DNA of 17,464 nt, from NCBI GenBank assembly GCA_036373975.1, contig DASUUR010000023.1, positions 1 through 17,464 of the forward strand, read 5' to 3'. The position numbers and the translations under genes were made by a program. The notes under the pieces are model-generated. The model saw only the letters and a program-made list of their open reading frames with translations, did no database searches and was not told the DNA's origin. The stretch comes from DASUUR01 sp036373975. GTDB taxonomy: Bacteria > Patescibacteriota > Saccharimonadia > Saccharimonadales > Saccharimonadaceae. Each line of letters opens with the position of its first letter. The first letter of the stretch is position 1. Shown here one piece after another: positions 6,444 through 12,900 of the stretch.

Positions 6444-7082
6444 ATGACGGTGATTACATATCCGAGTGCAGACTTTGTCCAAAAGCTCAAGCAGGAGGCT
6501 CTCGTTAAGACACGAGGCTTGCCACTATATGAAGAAGGGCCGGGTGTTGATTACTCCAAGGCGCCACATGCTTATGCCTTGAACGCAACACTGCTGTATG
6601 ATCCGTATGGGTCGCCAGAGCAGATGCGCAAGCGTGGCCCAGGCTCTGAATCGAGCATCTTGCTTGTTGAGCGGGCAGGTGGCCACGGACAGCCACGCAC
6701 CTTCAGCGGTGTTTCTGGATACCTCAACCCGTGGACTAGTGCCGACCCTATCGCGGAGACCCTTCGAGAGGAGCTTGAAACCGAATGCCATTTTAGGCGG
6801 CGACAGTTCGATGAGATCGAGTTCTATGCGGGTAGGCCGACTGTAGAGCCACGGACGCAAGTTCCTGGTGCCATGATTACGGTCGTGCCGATCTTGGGAC
6901 TGTGCTGTACACGGCCTGATGTCGTGGTCAATCCCGAGGAGCTGCTGAGCTACCGATGGGTGCACTTGCCTTCTATCCGATGGACAAGCCGGCTCGCCAA
7001 GAACTATCTGGAGGTCACGCTGCCCTCAGCGCTGGCGGCGATCGGTATTGAGGGCGAGGCACTCGCTCGACTGATCGGGTAG
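6444..7082 (+). CDS. Nudix-like protein, about 212 aa
   Basis: The central region has the layout of a Nudix domain: a strand (SSILLVERAGG, about 70-80), a glycine-rich turn (FSGVSGYLN, 87-95) and a helix with DPIAETLREELETECHF (101-117). This resembles the REUxEExGU box but is altered: no invariant Gly, and Thr113 falls where a Glu is usual. A later strand pair (MITVVPILGLCC) fits the fold. The N-terminal 50 residues are an extension. The enzyme, if active, would cleave a nucleotide-linked diphosphate, with the substrate unknown. The start is ATG 6444 or more probably GTG 6450, given the -10 directly upstream and the lack of an SD. A strong terminator follows. Confidence 0.65.
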   Translation: MTVITYPSADFVQKLKQEALVKTRGLPLYEEGPGVDYSKAPHAYALNATLLYDPYGSPEQMRKRGPGSESSILLVERAGGHGQPRTFSGVSGYLNPWTSADPIAETLREELETECHFRRRQFDEIEFYAGRPTVEPRTQVPGAMITVVPILGLCCTRPDVVVNPEELLSYRWVHLPSIRWTSRLAKNYLEVTLPSALAAIGIEGEALARLIG

Positions 7083-7092
7083 TTACAACACA

Positions 7093-7140
7093 GGGCAGGA
7101 GCCGTAGCCGAAGTGTCACGGTTCCTGCCCCTTTATTTTA
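7093..7140 (+). terminator. Rho-independent terminator after the 6444-7082 gene
   Basis: Arms 7093-7105 and 7118-7130 pair over 13 positions (one G-T wobble) and are followed by CTTTATTTTATTTTTG, a clear T-rich tract. Confidence 0.85.
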
Positions 7141-7151
7141 TTTTTGTATTA

Positions 7152-7160
7152 TGGCATAAT
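7152..7160 (+). promoter_or_regulatory. extended -10 promoter for the 7192-7584 gene
   Basis: TGGCATAAT is an extended -10 (TGn followed by CATAAT) 31 bases before the ATG at 7192. Confidence 0.45.
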
Positions 7161-7191
7161 ATATTAGAATTGCTCGTTCCGAGGAGAGATC

Positions 7192-7584
7192 ATGATGACA
7201 CTTGTGAGTGCGGCTGATGCTCCGCACGGTGATCGCCCCCGCGTGTTGGTTGTCGACAGCGAGAGGGAGCAGCGCGATGCCTGGCGATCCGCATCACTGG
7301 TCGCCAACGTGACGCTCCACTTCTGCCAGCCGGGCTTCAGGATCGACGGGGTGGTGGTCAATCGTGACCCCGATGGGATTTTCTCTTCCGTCTCGGCGTT
7401 GTGTGAGTTCATCGAGGCGCTGGCGGAGAGGGACGGCAAGAAACTGCCCCTTGGTATTACTCGGGCCGATGGGCTCGGTAAGGGCATCGTTCACGCATTG
7501 CTCGGTAAGTTGATGTGGCCAGCTGGGTACATCACCAATGGCGACTACGTGTGGTTCCTTGACTTCTGCGCGCAGGGGTCATGA
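7192..7584 (+). CDS. hypothetical protein, 130 aa
   Basis: I do not recognise the protein. The start ATG follows GAGGAGAGATC, an excellent SD; the adjacent ATG at 7195 is equally possible. The region RPRVLVVDSEREQRDAWRSA (about 15-34) looks like a beta strand followed by a helix. The only later features are an alternating pattern of strands and helices and a Trp/Gly-rich end (MWPAGYITNGDYVWFLDF). It recalls the first strand of a receiver domain (VLVVDSE), but the aspartate and lysine pattern of receivers is not present. It is cytosolic and G+C-rich, with its own promoter and a strong hairpin after the stop. Confidence 0.7.
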   Translation: MMTLVSAADAPHGDRPRVLVVDSEREQRDAWRSASLVANVTLHFCQPGFRIDGVVVNRDPDGIFSSVSALCEFIEALAERDGKKLPLGITRADGLGKGIVHALLGKLMWPAGYITNGDYVWFLDFCAQGS

Positions 7585-7590
7585 TGCAGG

Positions 7591-7625
7591 GCTCTGAGTC
7601 GAAAGCTGACTCAGAGCTCTTTCAA
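7591..7625 (+). terminator. Rho-independent terminator after the 7192-7584 gene
   Basis: Arms 7591-7600 and 7608-7617 form a perfect 10-bp stem with a 7-base loop, followed by TCTTTCAATTTT. Confidence 0.8.
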
Positions 7626-7704
7626 TTTTACTTTTATCTCAATTTATTGTATAACTTTAATGTGATTGCTTTTCCCCTTGCCTCACAGAATGGGAACTAT
7701 CGAA

Positions 7705-7884
7705 ATGGCCAAGCCCACCAATCAGCACGACGAAGAGGCGCTCTGGGGTCCCCTCCTCGAAGACACGTGCGAGCACTACGCCAGACGACTCTTCGACAAT
7801 GCGTGCTGGGGGGAGACCGTTGATGGCTCGCTGGGTGACGCCCAGATTTGGGTCAAGCGGGTCTGCGTCGAACTGTCACGGTGA
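7705..7884 (+). CDS. hypothetical small acidic protein, 59 aa
   Basis: I do not recognise the protein. The ATG at 7705 gives MAKPTNQHDEEALWG; an in-frame ATG at 7690 is the alternative, and neither has a strong SD. The short product contains two Cys and three Trp residues and looks helical (LLEDTCEHYARRLFDNACW). Its stop (TGA 7882-7884) overlaps the start of the next small gene, so the two are probably translated together. A TATAAC at 7650-7655 may be the -10. The G+C-rich composition matches the neighbouring unknown gene. Confidence 0.55.
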   Translation: MAKPTNQHDEEALWGPLLEDTCEHYARRLFDNACWGETVDGSLGDAQIWVKRVCVELSR

Positions 7885-8069
7885 TGGTCTACCGCCGTCA
7901 CTACGAGAAGGGCAAAGAGCCCAAAATGCTGAGTCGACAGGACCTCCAGATCAACGAACAGAAATGGATCAAACGGTGCATGGCACGAAGCCATGATGGC
8001 AAGGTTTCGCTCGACACGGGCCACGATGGTCAGACGACCATCAGTTTCCACCCGCGCAGGAAGAAGTAG
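7884..8069 (+). CDS. hypothetical small basic protein, 61 aa
   Basis: The start is ATG 7884 (one-base overlap, TGATG) or GTG 7881 (four-base overlap, GTGA) with the stop of the preceding 59-residue gene. Either choice implies translational coupling. The product begins MVYRRHYEKGKEPKMLSRQD, is strongly basic and ends FHPRRKK. The acidic first protein and basic second protein, translated in step, could be partners such as a toxin-antitoxin pair, but no known toxin or antitoxin motif is visible. That pairing idea rests on charge and overlap only. Confidence 0.6.
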   Translation: MVYRRHYEKGKEPKMLSRQDLQINEQKWIKRCMARSHDGKVSLDTGHDGQTTISFHPRRKK

Positions 8070-8079
8070 ACACATTGGC

Positions 8080-8107
8080 GTGCGGGGGTTGTGGCGTAGC
8101 GCCGCAC
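8080..8107. terminator. possible terminator hairpin between convergent genes
   Basis: GTGCGG (8080-8085) pairs with CCGCAC (8102-8107) around a 16-base G-rich loop, between convergent stops at 8069 and 8121. The stem is short compared with other hairpins in the window. Confidence 0.35.
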
Positions 8108-8120
8108 CCTTCACTCGAAA

Positions 8121-9194
8121 TTATTTAGGCGGCACAATAGTAAGGGGTAGCCCCACAAAGTCCGCGTAGACAGTGGCAGCCGCTTCAAGCTGCGCTTGAG
8201 GTATAGAAAATTCAGGAAAGACCGTAAAGCTTATGTCGACGGTCTTCTTTTTTATGGTGCGGGCCCAGGTGCCAACGACTTGCCCGTCGAACACAATTGT
8301 TGGCTTAAATACTCCGTTGTTACCTGGAACAATCAGGCGCGCGTGGTCGGCATGCAGTACTGCGCTGCGATCTTTGTAGCCAAGTATAAACTCATCAAAC
8401 CCGGGCAAGAGGTGTACGCCTAGGGGCGGTTTGCTATGTAAGGCCACCTCTTTTGAGAGCCAGTATTCAACGTCATCATACAGCTCGGCGCTCAAAGAGT
8501 TCTTAGCTCCTTCAAGTCCCTGGCGTGCCTCAACAACCCCTAGCCCTGTCCAGTTGGCGAAATCGTGTACGGTGGCTGGACCATGGCTGGTAAAATAGCG
8601 TGTAGCAAGTTCGGTGATTGCCGCAGTGCGTTCTATATTTATAGGTTGTGGCACCCACTCATCAAGCAATACAAATGTTTGTTGTTTGCCATCGAGTGGA
8701 CCCTGACAAATGATGCCTTTTTCGGCTAAGTTAGACAGGTATAAGTAGCCGCGCTGTTCCTTGGTGGGAAAGTCATTGCTTTCAAAGAGTTCCATGAGTT
8801 GGGGCCGGTTGAGGATATTGCCACCCTGCAGTGCGTGTACAACGAGCTGCTGTACCTCTGCGAGCACGGTATCGGTGATGCCCAGTAGCTTTTGGTGCCA
8901 GCTTAGGCGCGATGCCTTTTTGTACGATAATGTTTCGACCATCCATTTTGCATCCTCAGCCGGTACAAAGTGAATAGTGCCACGCATGGGCCAGGTAGCG
9001 ACAATAGAGCGGTCGATGATGGCCTTTTGCACTGCCGCGAGGCTCGGCTGCTTTAAGCGTACGCCGATTGCCCATACGGCTTGACCGTAATCTTGGGCCT
9101 GTACGGCGCCCATCCAGCGAACGACCTCTGCCGGGGTGTCAAACTTAGGCCCTGCAATGCGTTGGCTCTGTAATCTTTTGGCTGCAATATTCAT
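8121..9194 (-). CDS. winged-helix (HTH_42) protein, AlkZ/YcaQ-like DNA glycosylase
   Basis: The 357 residues match the winged helix DNA-binding family that includes AlkZ and YcaQ. Near the N-terminus, WMGAVQAQDYGQAVWAIGVR (27-46) carries the QxQ motif (Gln32, Gln34) that in AlkZ and YcaQ provides the catalytic glutamines. These enzymes remove bulky N-alkylated bases and unhook DNA crosslinks made by natural products such as azinomycin. MRGTIHFVPAEDAKWM and HLLPGFDEFILGYKDRS are further family hallmarks. In other organisms, members without confirmed activity are common, so glycosylase function is likely rather than certain. No SD is seen; a TATAAA on the minus strand ends 9 bases before the ATG, giving a nearly leaderless mRNA. 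It stands alone, with no biosynthetic genes beside it. Confidence 0.85.
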   Translation of the reverse strand: MNIAAKRLQSQRIAGPKFDTPAEVVRWMGAVQAQDYGQAVWAIGVRLKQPSLAAVQKAIIDRSIVATWPMRGTIHFVPAEDAKWMVETLSYKKASRLSWHQKLLGITDTVLAEVQQLVVHALQGGNILNRPQLMELFESNDFPTKEQRGYLYLSNLAEKGIICQGPLDGKQQTFVLLDEWVPQPINIERTAAITELATRYFTSHGPATVHDFANWTGLGVVEARQGLEGAKNSLSAELYDDVEYWLSKEVALHSKPPLGVHLLPGFDEFILGYKDRSAVLHADHARLIVPGNNGVFKPTIVFDGQVVGTWARTIKKKTVDISFTVFPEFSIPQAQLEAAATVYADFVGLPLTIVPPK

Positions 9195-9230
9195 AATAAT
9201 TTCTTTATATAGTTTGGGTTAACTATAGCA

Positions 9231-9267
9231 CGGCACGCGACCTCCCGCATGCGGAGATCGCGTGCCG
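9231..9267 (-). terminator. hairpin after the 9277-9585 gene
   Basis: Arms 9231-9240 and 9258-9267 pair perfectly over 10 bp, with a further inner CTCC/GGAG pairing. It lies 9 bases past a minus-strand stop and just upstream of the next minus-strand promoter. There is no U-tract. Confidence 0.6.
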
Positions 9268-9276
9268 CTCGCAGGC

Positions 9277-9585
9277 CTACTGGCTTTTTCTCACCTTGAG
9301 CTCAGCCAGGATTGTTTCGAGGAGGTCCTCGTGCGGGTCGTTGAGCTTGGCTGCGATATCGGCCGGTATCGGCTGCCTGAGATTCACGGCTTCGAGGACA
9401 CGACGGTGCTCGTCGTCGCTAAGCCATGCCGTATTACGGCCCTGGGCTTTTGCGTTCATCATGAACTCGAACACCTCATCCATTCGCTTGATGGCCTCTT
9501 CTCGCGAAATTTTCTGAGATGCCATGAGTTCCTGAATCTGCTTTTCGATCACCTTGGCGAAGTTGCTGCCTTCATTATCCGACAT
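9277..9585 (-). CDS. hypothetical helical protein, 102 aa
   Basis: I do not recognise the family. The ATG at 9583-9585 is chosen because CAGGAAGGT lies about 6 bases before it. The product is highly charged and helical throughout: NFAKVIEKQIQELMASQKIS and REEAIKRMDEVFEFMMNAKA look like amphipathic helices. The end, LETILAELKVRKSQ, is also helical. A small DNA- or protein-binding role is possible but unsupported. There are no Cys residues, signal peptide or membrane segment. A TATAGT at 9623-9628 on the minus strand may be its -10. A hairpin follows the stop. Confidence 0.7.
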   Translation of the reverse strand: MSDNEGSNFAKVIEKQIQELMASQKISREEAIKRMDEVFEFMMNAKAQGRNTAWLSDDEHRRVLEAVNLRQPIPADIAAKLNDPHEDLLETILAELKVRKSQ

Positions 9586-9661
9586 GATGTACCTTCCTGG
9601 GGTGCGAATGCTTGCGCGCAATACTATATCATGTATATAAGGTTCTGTATATTCCGAGTGG

Positions 9662-9667
9662 TAAAAT
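9662..9667 (+). promoter_or_regulatory. -10 element giving a leaderless Nudix mRNA
   Basis: TAAAAT, then six bases (ATCTAT), then the ATG at 9674. This is the spacing expected when transcription begins at the A of the start codon. No SD is present. Confidence 0.55.
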
Positions 9668-9673
9668 ATCTAT

Positions 9674-10282
9674 ATGAAAAGCAGACCAAAATGGCAAACA
9701 GTTGCATCTAAATATATTGTAAAAGACAGGTGGCTAACACTGCGGGCGGATACCTGCGTGACTCCTGATGGTGACATCATAGAACCGTGGTACGTTATAG
9801 AATATGGCGATTGGGTGAACTGTTTAGTTATAGATAAAGACAATCAGGTTATTTTATTGCAGCACTATCGCCAAGGGATCAAGGAGTACGTTACGGAAAT
9901 TGTTGGCGGGGGGATAGACGTGGATGAGACACCCGAAGTTGCAATGGCTCGGGAGTTGCAAGAGGAAATTGGCTACCAGGGTGGCCAGCTATATAGCACC
10001 GGGGTGTCATACGTAAATCCGCATAACCAGAATAACAGGGTGCATTTTTTTGTTGCGATCGACGGAGCAATGACTGCCGCTACAACGAAGGAGGTCGGGG
10101 CGGACTTCATAGTAGAAGCGGTTGATCTCAAAGAGTTTGTTAAGAATATTCGCAACCCCCAGTATGTCGCGAGATTCCAGAGCCTCCATTTAGCATCGAT
10201 TTTTTGCGCATTTAATTTTATTCGTCGGGCAGGTGCTGATTCGTCGCGACTTCATGAGGTGGACAGCATTATTAATTCGTAG
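9674..10282 (+). CDS. Nudix hydrolase, ADP-ribose pyrophosphatase-like
   Basis: The 202-residue protein holds a complete Nudix box: Gly79, five residues, Glu85, seven residues, then R93 E94 L Q E97 E98 I G100 Y. This matches Gx5Ex7REUxEExGU exactly, so Mg2+ binding and hydrolysis are well supported. The N-terminal strands (VIEYGDWVNCLVIDKDNQVI) and the QHYRQGIKEYVTEIVGGG segment closely resemble ADP-ribose/ADP-sugar pyrophosphatases, which recycle ADP-ribose to AMP and ribose-5-phosphate. That substrate is an inference. Of the Nudix-like genes in the window it is the only one with an intact box. It appears leaderless. A strong G/C hairpin separates it from the convergent gene at 10331. Confidence 0.92.
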   Translation: MKSRPKWQTVASKYIVKDRWLTLRADTCVTPDGDIIEPWYVIEYGDWVNCLVIDKDNQVILLQHYRQGIKEYVTEIVGGGIDVDETPEVAMARELQEEIGYQGGQLYSTGVSYVNPHNQNNRVHFFVAIDGAMTAATTKEVGADFIVEAVDLKEFVKNIRNPQYVARFQSLHLASIFCAFNFIRRAGADSSRLHEVDSIINS

Positions 10283-10288
10283 ATGTGC

Positions 10289-10317
10289 GGTGGGGGGCGC
10301 CATAGGTACCCCCCACC
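10289..10317. terminator. bidirectional terminator hairpin between convergent genes
   Basis: GGTGGGGGG (10289-10297) pairs perfectly with CCCCCCACC (10309-10317) across an 11-base loop, between stops at 10282 (+) and 10331 (-). Confidence 0.65.
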
Positions 10318-10330
10318 ACTTTGTGTTTGG

Positions 10331-11005
10331 CTACTCGTTGACGAGCACAACCGGACGGAGATTCTTGGCTGTAGCAGGCGTGGTGCCGGGCGCAGCCTGC
10401 CATGCGCCTGGGTGGAGCAGCAGGTTTCCGCCGGTGAGTACGCCCGTTGCCGACTTTCCACCGATCTGGAATTCGCACATCTTCACATGGCCTTGCGATC
10501 GCAACGTGCGTGCGACCGGTACAAGCTTCTTGTTGGCAACCAATCGCCAGAAGGTTGGGATGTCGAGCAGCTTGCTCGGCTTCCACAGCTCACGCAAGAG
10601 ATTCTCTGCGGCGCGCTCCTTGCAGACAAGCGCCAAGACCCGCGGTGCGCCAGGCTTGTCGTTAAAAGCGACTGGTCCTTCGAACCAGTACAGCTCTACG
10701 ACGTTACCGTTCTCCACGACGCCCCACATTGAGGTAAAGGGCAAGGGAGTGGCGGCTTCGAGCTTCGCAATGTCGCCCAGAGAAGGCTTCATCACGGGCT
10801 CCAGCGTATCGCCGTACCGGCAAGTGTAGCGTCGGTTCGGCAGTCTGCCTTCGGAGTGGAGGTAGAAGTACGTGCCGTCGGCCGATGCCACTGCCGCCCA
10901 TGCCTCCGTATCAGCATTATTTCGGTGGACGGTTTTGAAGCCGTGCAGACCTTGTGACTCGAGGTGCTTTTTGATGGCTGCACGATATCTGGCGTACGTA
11001 TCCAT
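10331..11005 (-). CDS. hypothetical protein, 224 aa
   Basis: I do not recognise the family. The start ATG follows GAAAGGTAACCC, an SD with proper spacing, and a well-formed promoter lies upstream. The protein begins MDTYARYRAAIKKHLESQGL, a helix, followed by probable beta strands (AWAAVASADGTYFYLHSEGR) and a run with VVELYWFEGPVAFND. It looks soluble, with no signal peptide. The long C-terminal part (LRSQGHVKMCEFQIGGKSAT, then GGNLLLHPGAW) is also beta-rich. Nothing suggests an enzyme motif. It is G+C-rich with a hairpin after the stop, like the other unknown genes of this group. Confidence 0.75.
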   Translation of the reverse strand: MDTYARYRAAIKKHLESQGLHGFKTVHRNNADTEAWAAVASADGTYFYLHSEGRLPNRRYTCRYGDTLEPVMKPSLGDIAKLEAATPLPFTSMWGVVENGNVVELYWFEGPVAFNDKPGAPRVLALVCKERAAENLLRELWKPSKLLDIPTFWRLVANKKLVPVARTLRSQGHVKMCEFQIGGKSATGVLTGGNLLLHPGAWQAAPGTTPATAKNLRPVVLVNE

Positions 11006-11038
11006 GGGTTACCTTTCGCTGAGGGAAGGACGGGTGGC

Positions 11039-11067
11039 AGTATAGCAGAGTTTTAAGCTTCTGTTAA
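11039..11067 (-). promoter_or_regulatory. sigma70-type promoter of the 10331-11005 gene
   Basis: On the minus strand, TTAACA (11062-11067), exactly 17 bases, then TATACT (11039-11044), followed 33 bases later by the ATG. It is the most complete standard promoter in the window. Confidence 0.7.
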
Positions 11068-11082
11068 GGAGTGGCCAGTGAG

Positions 11083-12312
11083 CTAGGAAGCAGCTTCCCA
11101 TACCAGGGCTACACCATGGCCGGGCATAACCCAACTATTTGGCCGTACCGTAAACGTGTGGTCGCCGCGCAAGCTTTCGCCAGCAACGTTGCCAAGAAAG
11201 GGCATAACTACAAAGCTCCAGGTGTGCGCACGAGGGAATTGAGAATAATCGAAAACCAGCTTTTTAAGATACATCATGCTGGGGGCATACCAGTACGCAT
11301 AGTGAACGTCGTCGCGTAGATTGAGGGCGCTCCGATATTCATAAGTAATATCCTTATTTTGCCATTGAAGGGGAATACCTATCTCTAAGAACCGACACTG
11401 TTCCTTAAGTGGTCCGCCGATTGACTCGAGCAGTCCGTGAGCCCGATCTGCAGCAAGCTCATGGAAGCGAAAGAGCTTTTGGCTATGTGTTGTGTGGTTA
11501 TGCGCAATAAAGCGGGAATTATTTATAATGGAGCGGATCTCCTGCCGCGGATCAATTTGATTGTTAAGCTTATAGAAATCGTCAACAAGCCCTTGTGTCA
11601 TAAGTCGCTCGCCGTCCTCGCTTTCAATAACAATAGCTAGCCGAAATGTGTCCCGCATTCCCGAGAAAGTGTACTTAACCTCAAGGCGGTACCAGTCCTT
11701 TCCTCGATTGCTGGGGAGAAACTTGATTTCAACATTCATTTCAAGATATGGTCGTTGCGATTGTTCCAGGTAGTTTACGAGCTCGGGTGCACGGTTGGCA
11801 ACCGGTAAGAGTCCGGCGATATTTAATACAGCAGTGTCGCGCATGATGTTCTTTTGGGTGCTCACATCCTGGCTCGGCGCTGGCGGGAAGGTGCCAAAAG
11901 CACGGATGGTGTGCTCGGGCTTCGTTGCGGCTTCTTGCAGGCGGGCTGCTAGCTCATCGATTGCTTGGTTTTCATAGCGAATAATTGTATCGGGATGTTT
12001 GTTGAGTTTTTGGGCTAACAACTTGCGCCTTTGGGATAGGGTGGGGTACGCCTTTGCTTCTTTCTCGAGGGCAAAGGCGTATCGTAACGCGCTGAAGTTA
12101 GGAGTGTGAGGTAGTTTGGTGATCTCTGTAAGCAAAAAATTTAGCACCTGACTGTTGGTGAGACTGTTACTGTCGACATTATTCGCGTATGCAGCGATAT
12201 CGCGCAGCAGCGTCGCGCTATGCAGTTTTGCCGTGCTTATGCCCTGGCCCTTTCGCAGTAAGGATAACTCAGCCATTATTTTTGTGCGAGTTCTGGTAAG
12301 TTTTTTATGCAT
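11083..12312 (-). CDS. 409-aa regulator-like protein, copy A of the duplicated module
   Basis: The ATG at 12310-12312 is chosen because the protein then aligns with its paralogue at 12901-14115; the longer frame would add a hydrophobic stretch the paralogue lacks. The N-terminal region has LSLLRKGQGISTAKLH and, about 100 residues on, KHPDTIIRYENQAIDELAAR. This layout resembles the helical N-terminal domain (RKGxGL ... R.pdT..R.E..a...La) of many actinobacterial proteins of unknown or regulatory function. The middle has a beta-rich region (GKDWYRLEVKYTFSGMRDTF, then FRLAIVIESEDGERLMTQGL). The C-terminus holds YAYWYAPSMMYLKKLVFDYS and NSWVMPGHGVALVW, nearly repeated in the paralogue. Its molecular function is unknown. 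It is divergent from the S74-domain gene at 12444, and a TACAAT 10 bases before the ATG suggests a very short leader. Confidence 0.75.
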   Translation of the reverse strand: MHKKLTRTRTKIMAELSLLRKGQGISTAKLHSATLLRDIAAYANNVDSNSLTNSQVLNFLLTEITKLPHTPNFSALRYAFALEKEAKAYPTLSQRRKLLAQKLNKHPDTIIRYENQAIDELAARLQEAATKPEHTIRAFGTFPPAPSQDVSTQKNIMRDTAVLNIAGLLPVANRAPELVNYLEQSQRPYLEMNVEIKFLPSNRGKDWYRLEVKYTFSGMRDTFRLAIVIESEDGERLMTQGLVDDFYKLNNQIDPRQEIRSIINNSRFIAHNHTTHSQKLFRFHELAADRAHGLLESIGGPLKEQCRFLEIGIPLQWQNKDITYEYRSALNLRDDVHYAYWYAPSMMYLKKLVFDYSQFPRAHTWSFVVMPFLGNVAGESLRGDHTFTVRPNSWVMPGHGVALVWEAAS

Positions 12313-12390
12313 ATTAAAATACATTGTACATATAAATATAATTAGGAATAGTGTTAAACAGTACATAAAATATACATTTTTTACTGAACA

Positions 12391-12437
12391 TTCACAACAC
12401 ATTTGACCTTGCCTGCGATACCTCACCACCTTACGAT
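12391..12437 (+). promoter_or_regulatory. upstream elements of S74 gene A
   Basis: TTCACAA (12391-12397), TTGACC (12403-12408) and TACGAT (12432-12437) precede the ATG at 12444. The last leaves six bases to the ATG, so the mRNA should be leaderless. TTGACC begins 41 bases before the ATG, the same distance as TTGACA before S74 gene B. Confidence 0.5.
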
Positions 12438-12443
12438 AAGAGT

Positions 12444-12842
12444 ATGAATAAAAAGAAGATAACGCCCCGAGCGGCTATCTTGTCTGAAGTGATTCTTCTG
12501 AACGAAATGCCAACAGGTGGCGGTTCAGACTCCACGCTTAAGACAAACGTTACCGCATTACCGCCCGCCTTGGATAAAATAACGGCATTACGCCTGGTGG
12601 CCTGGCACTGGAAAGACGGAGCAGTGGACGGCGTGTCTTTAGACTTCGGGTTTATTGCTCAAGAGGTCGAAGAAGTGCTGCCAGATTTGGTATACATTGA
12701 TTTGTGGAGTGACGGCTCCGAGCGAAAATTTTTAGCAACAAAGAACATGATCCCGTATCTGGTGGGTGCCATCCAGGAACTAAAAGCTGAAGTAGATGAC
12801 TTAAAGGCAAAACTCGACGAAGCTGTCGAACGAAAACCATAA
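12444..12842 (+). CDS. free-standing Peptidase_S74 intramolecular chaperone domain, copy A
   Basis: The 132-residue protein is almost entirely a Peptidase_S74 (intramolecular chaperone auto-processing) domain, normally the C-terminus of phage tail fibres and endosialidases, where it helps trimer folding and then cleaves itself off. Hallmarks are GGGSDSTLK (25-33), ALDKITALRLVAWHWKDG, FGFIAQEVEEVLPDLV and a coiled-coil end (LVGAIQELKAEVDDLKAKLD). The self-cleavage dyad Ser28 and Lys33 is kept with the five-residue spacing known from endosialidases and myelin regulatory factor. No fibre precedes it; only 27 residues lie before the predicted cut. Autocleavage and trimer formation are inferred. 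It is divergent from the 409-residue gene, leaderless by its -10, and has a paralogue at 14275. Confidence 0.88.
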   Translation: MNKKKITPRAAILSEVILLNEMPTGGGSDSTLKTNVTALPPALDKITALRLVAWHWKDGAVDGVSLDFGFIAQEVEEVLPDLVYIDLWSDGSERKFLATKNMIPYLVGAIQELKAEVDDLKAKLDEAVERKP

Positions 12843-12900
12843 TCACACAAGCGGCAAAGAAAGCAATTTTATGAAAATGAGTGGCCTCTTGATCTCGGGC

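Noticed and set aside
12274..12429. Longer N-terminus for the 409-residue protein with a hydrophobic, Cys-containing stretch, or a shorter start at 12276
   Set aside because: The extension overlaps the S74 promoter region, is absent in the paralogue, and has no SD; the shorter start removes residues that align with the paralogue's N-terminus.
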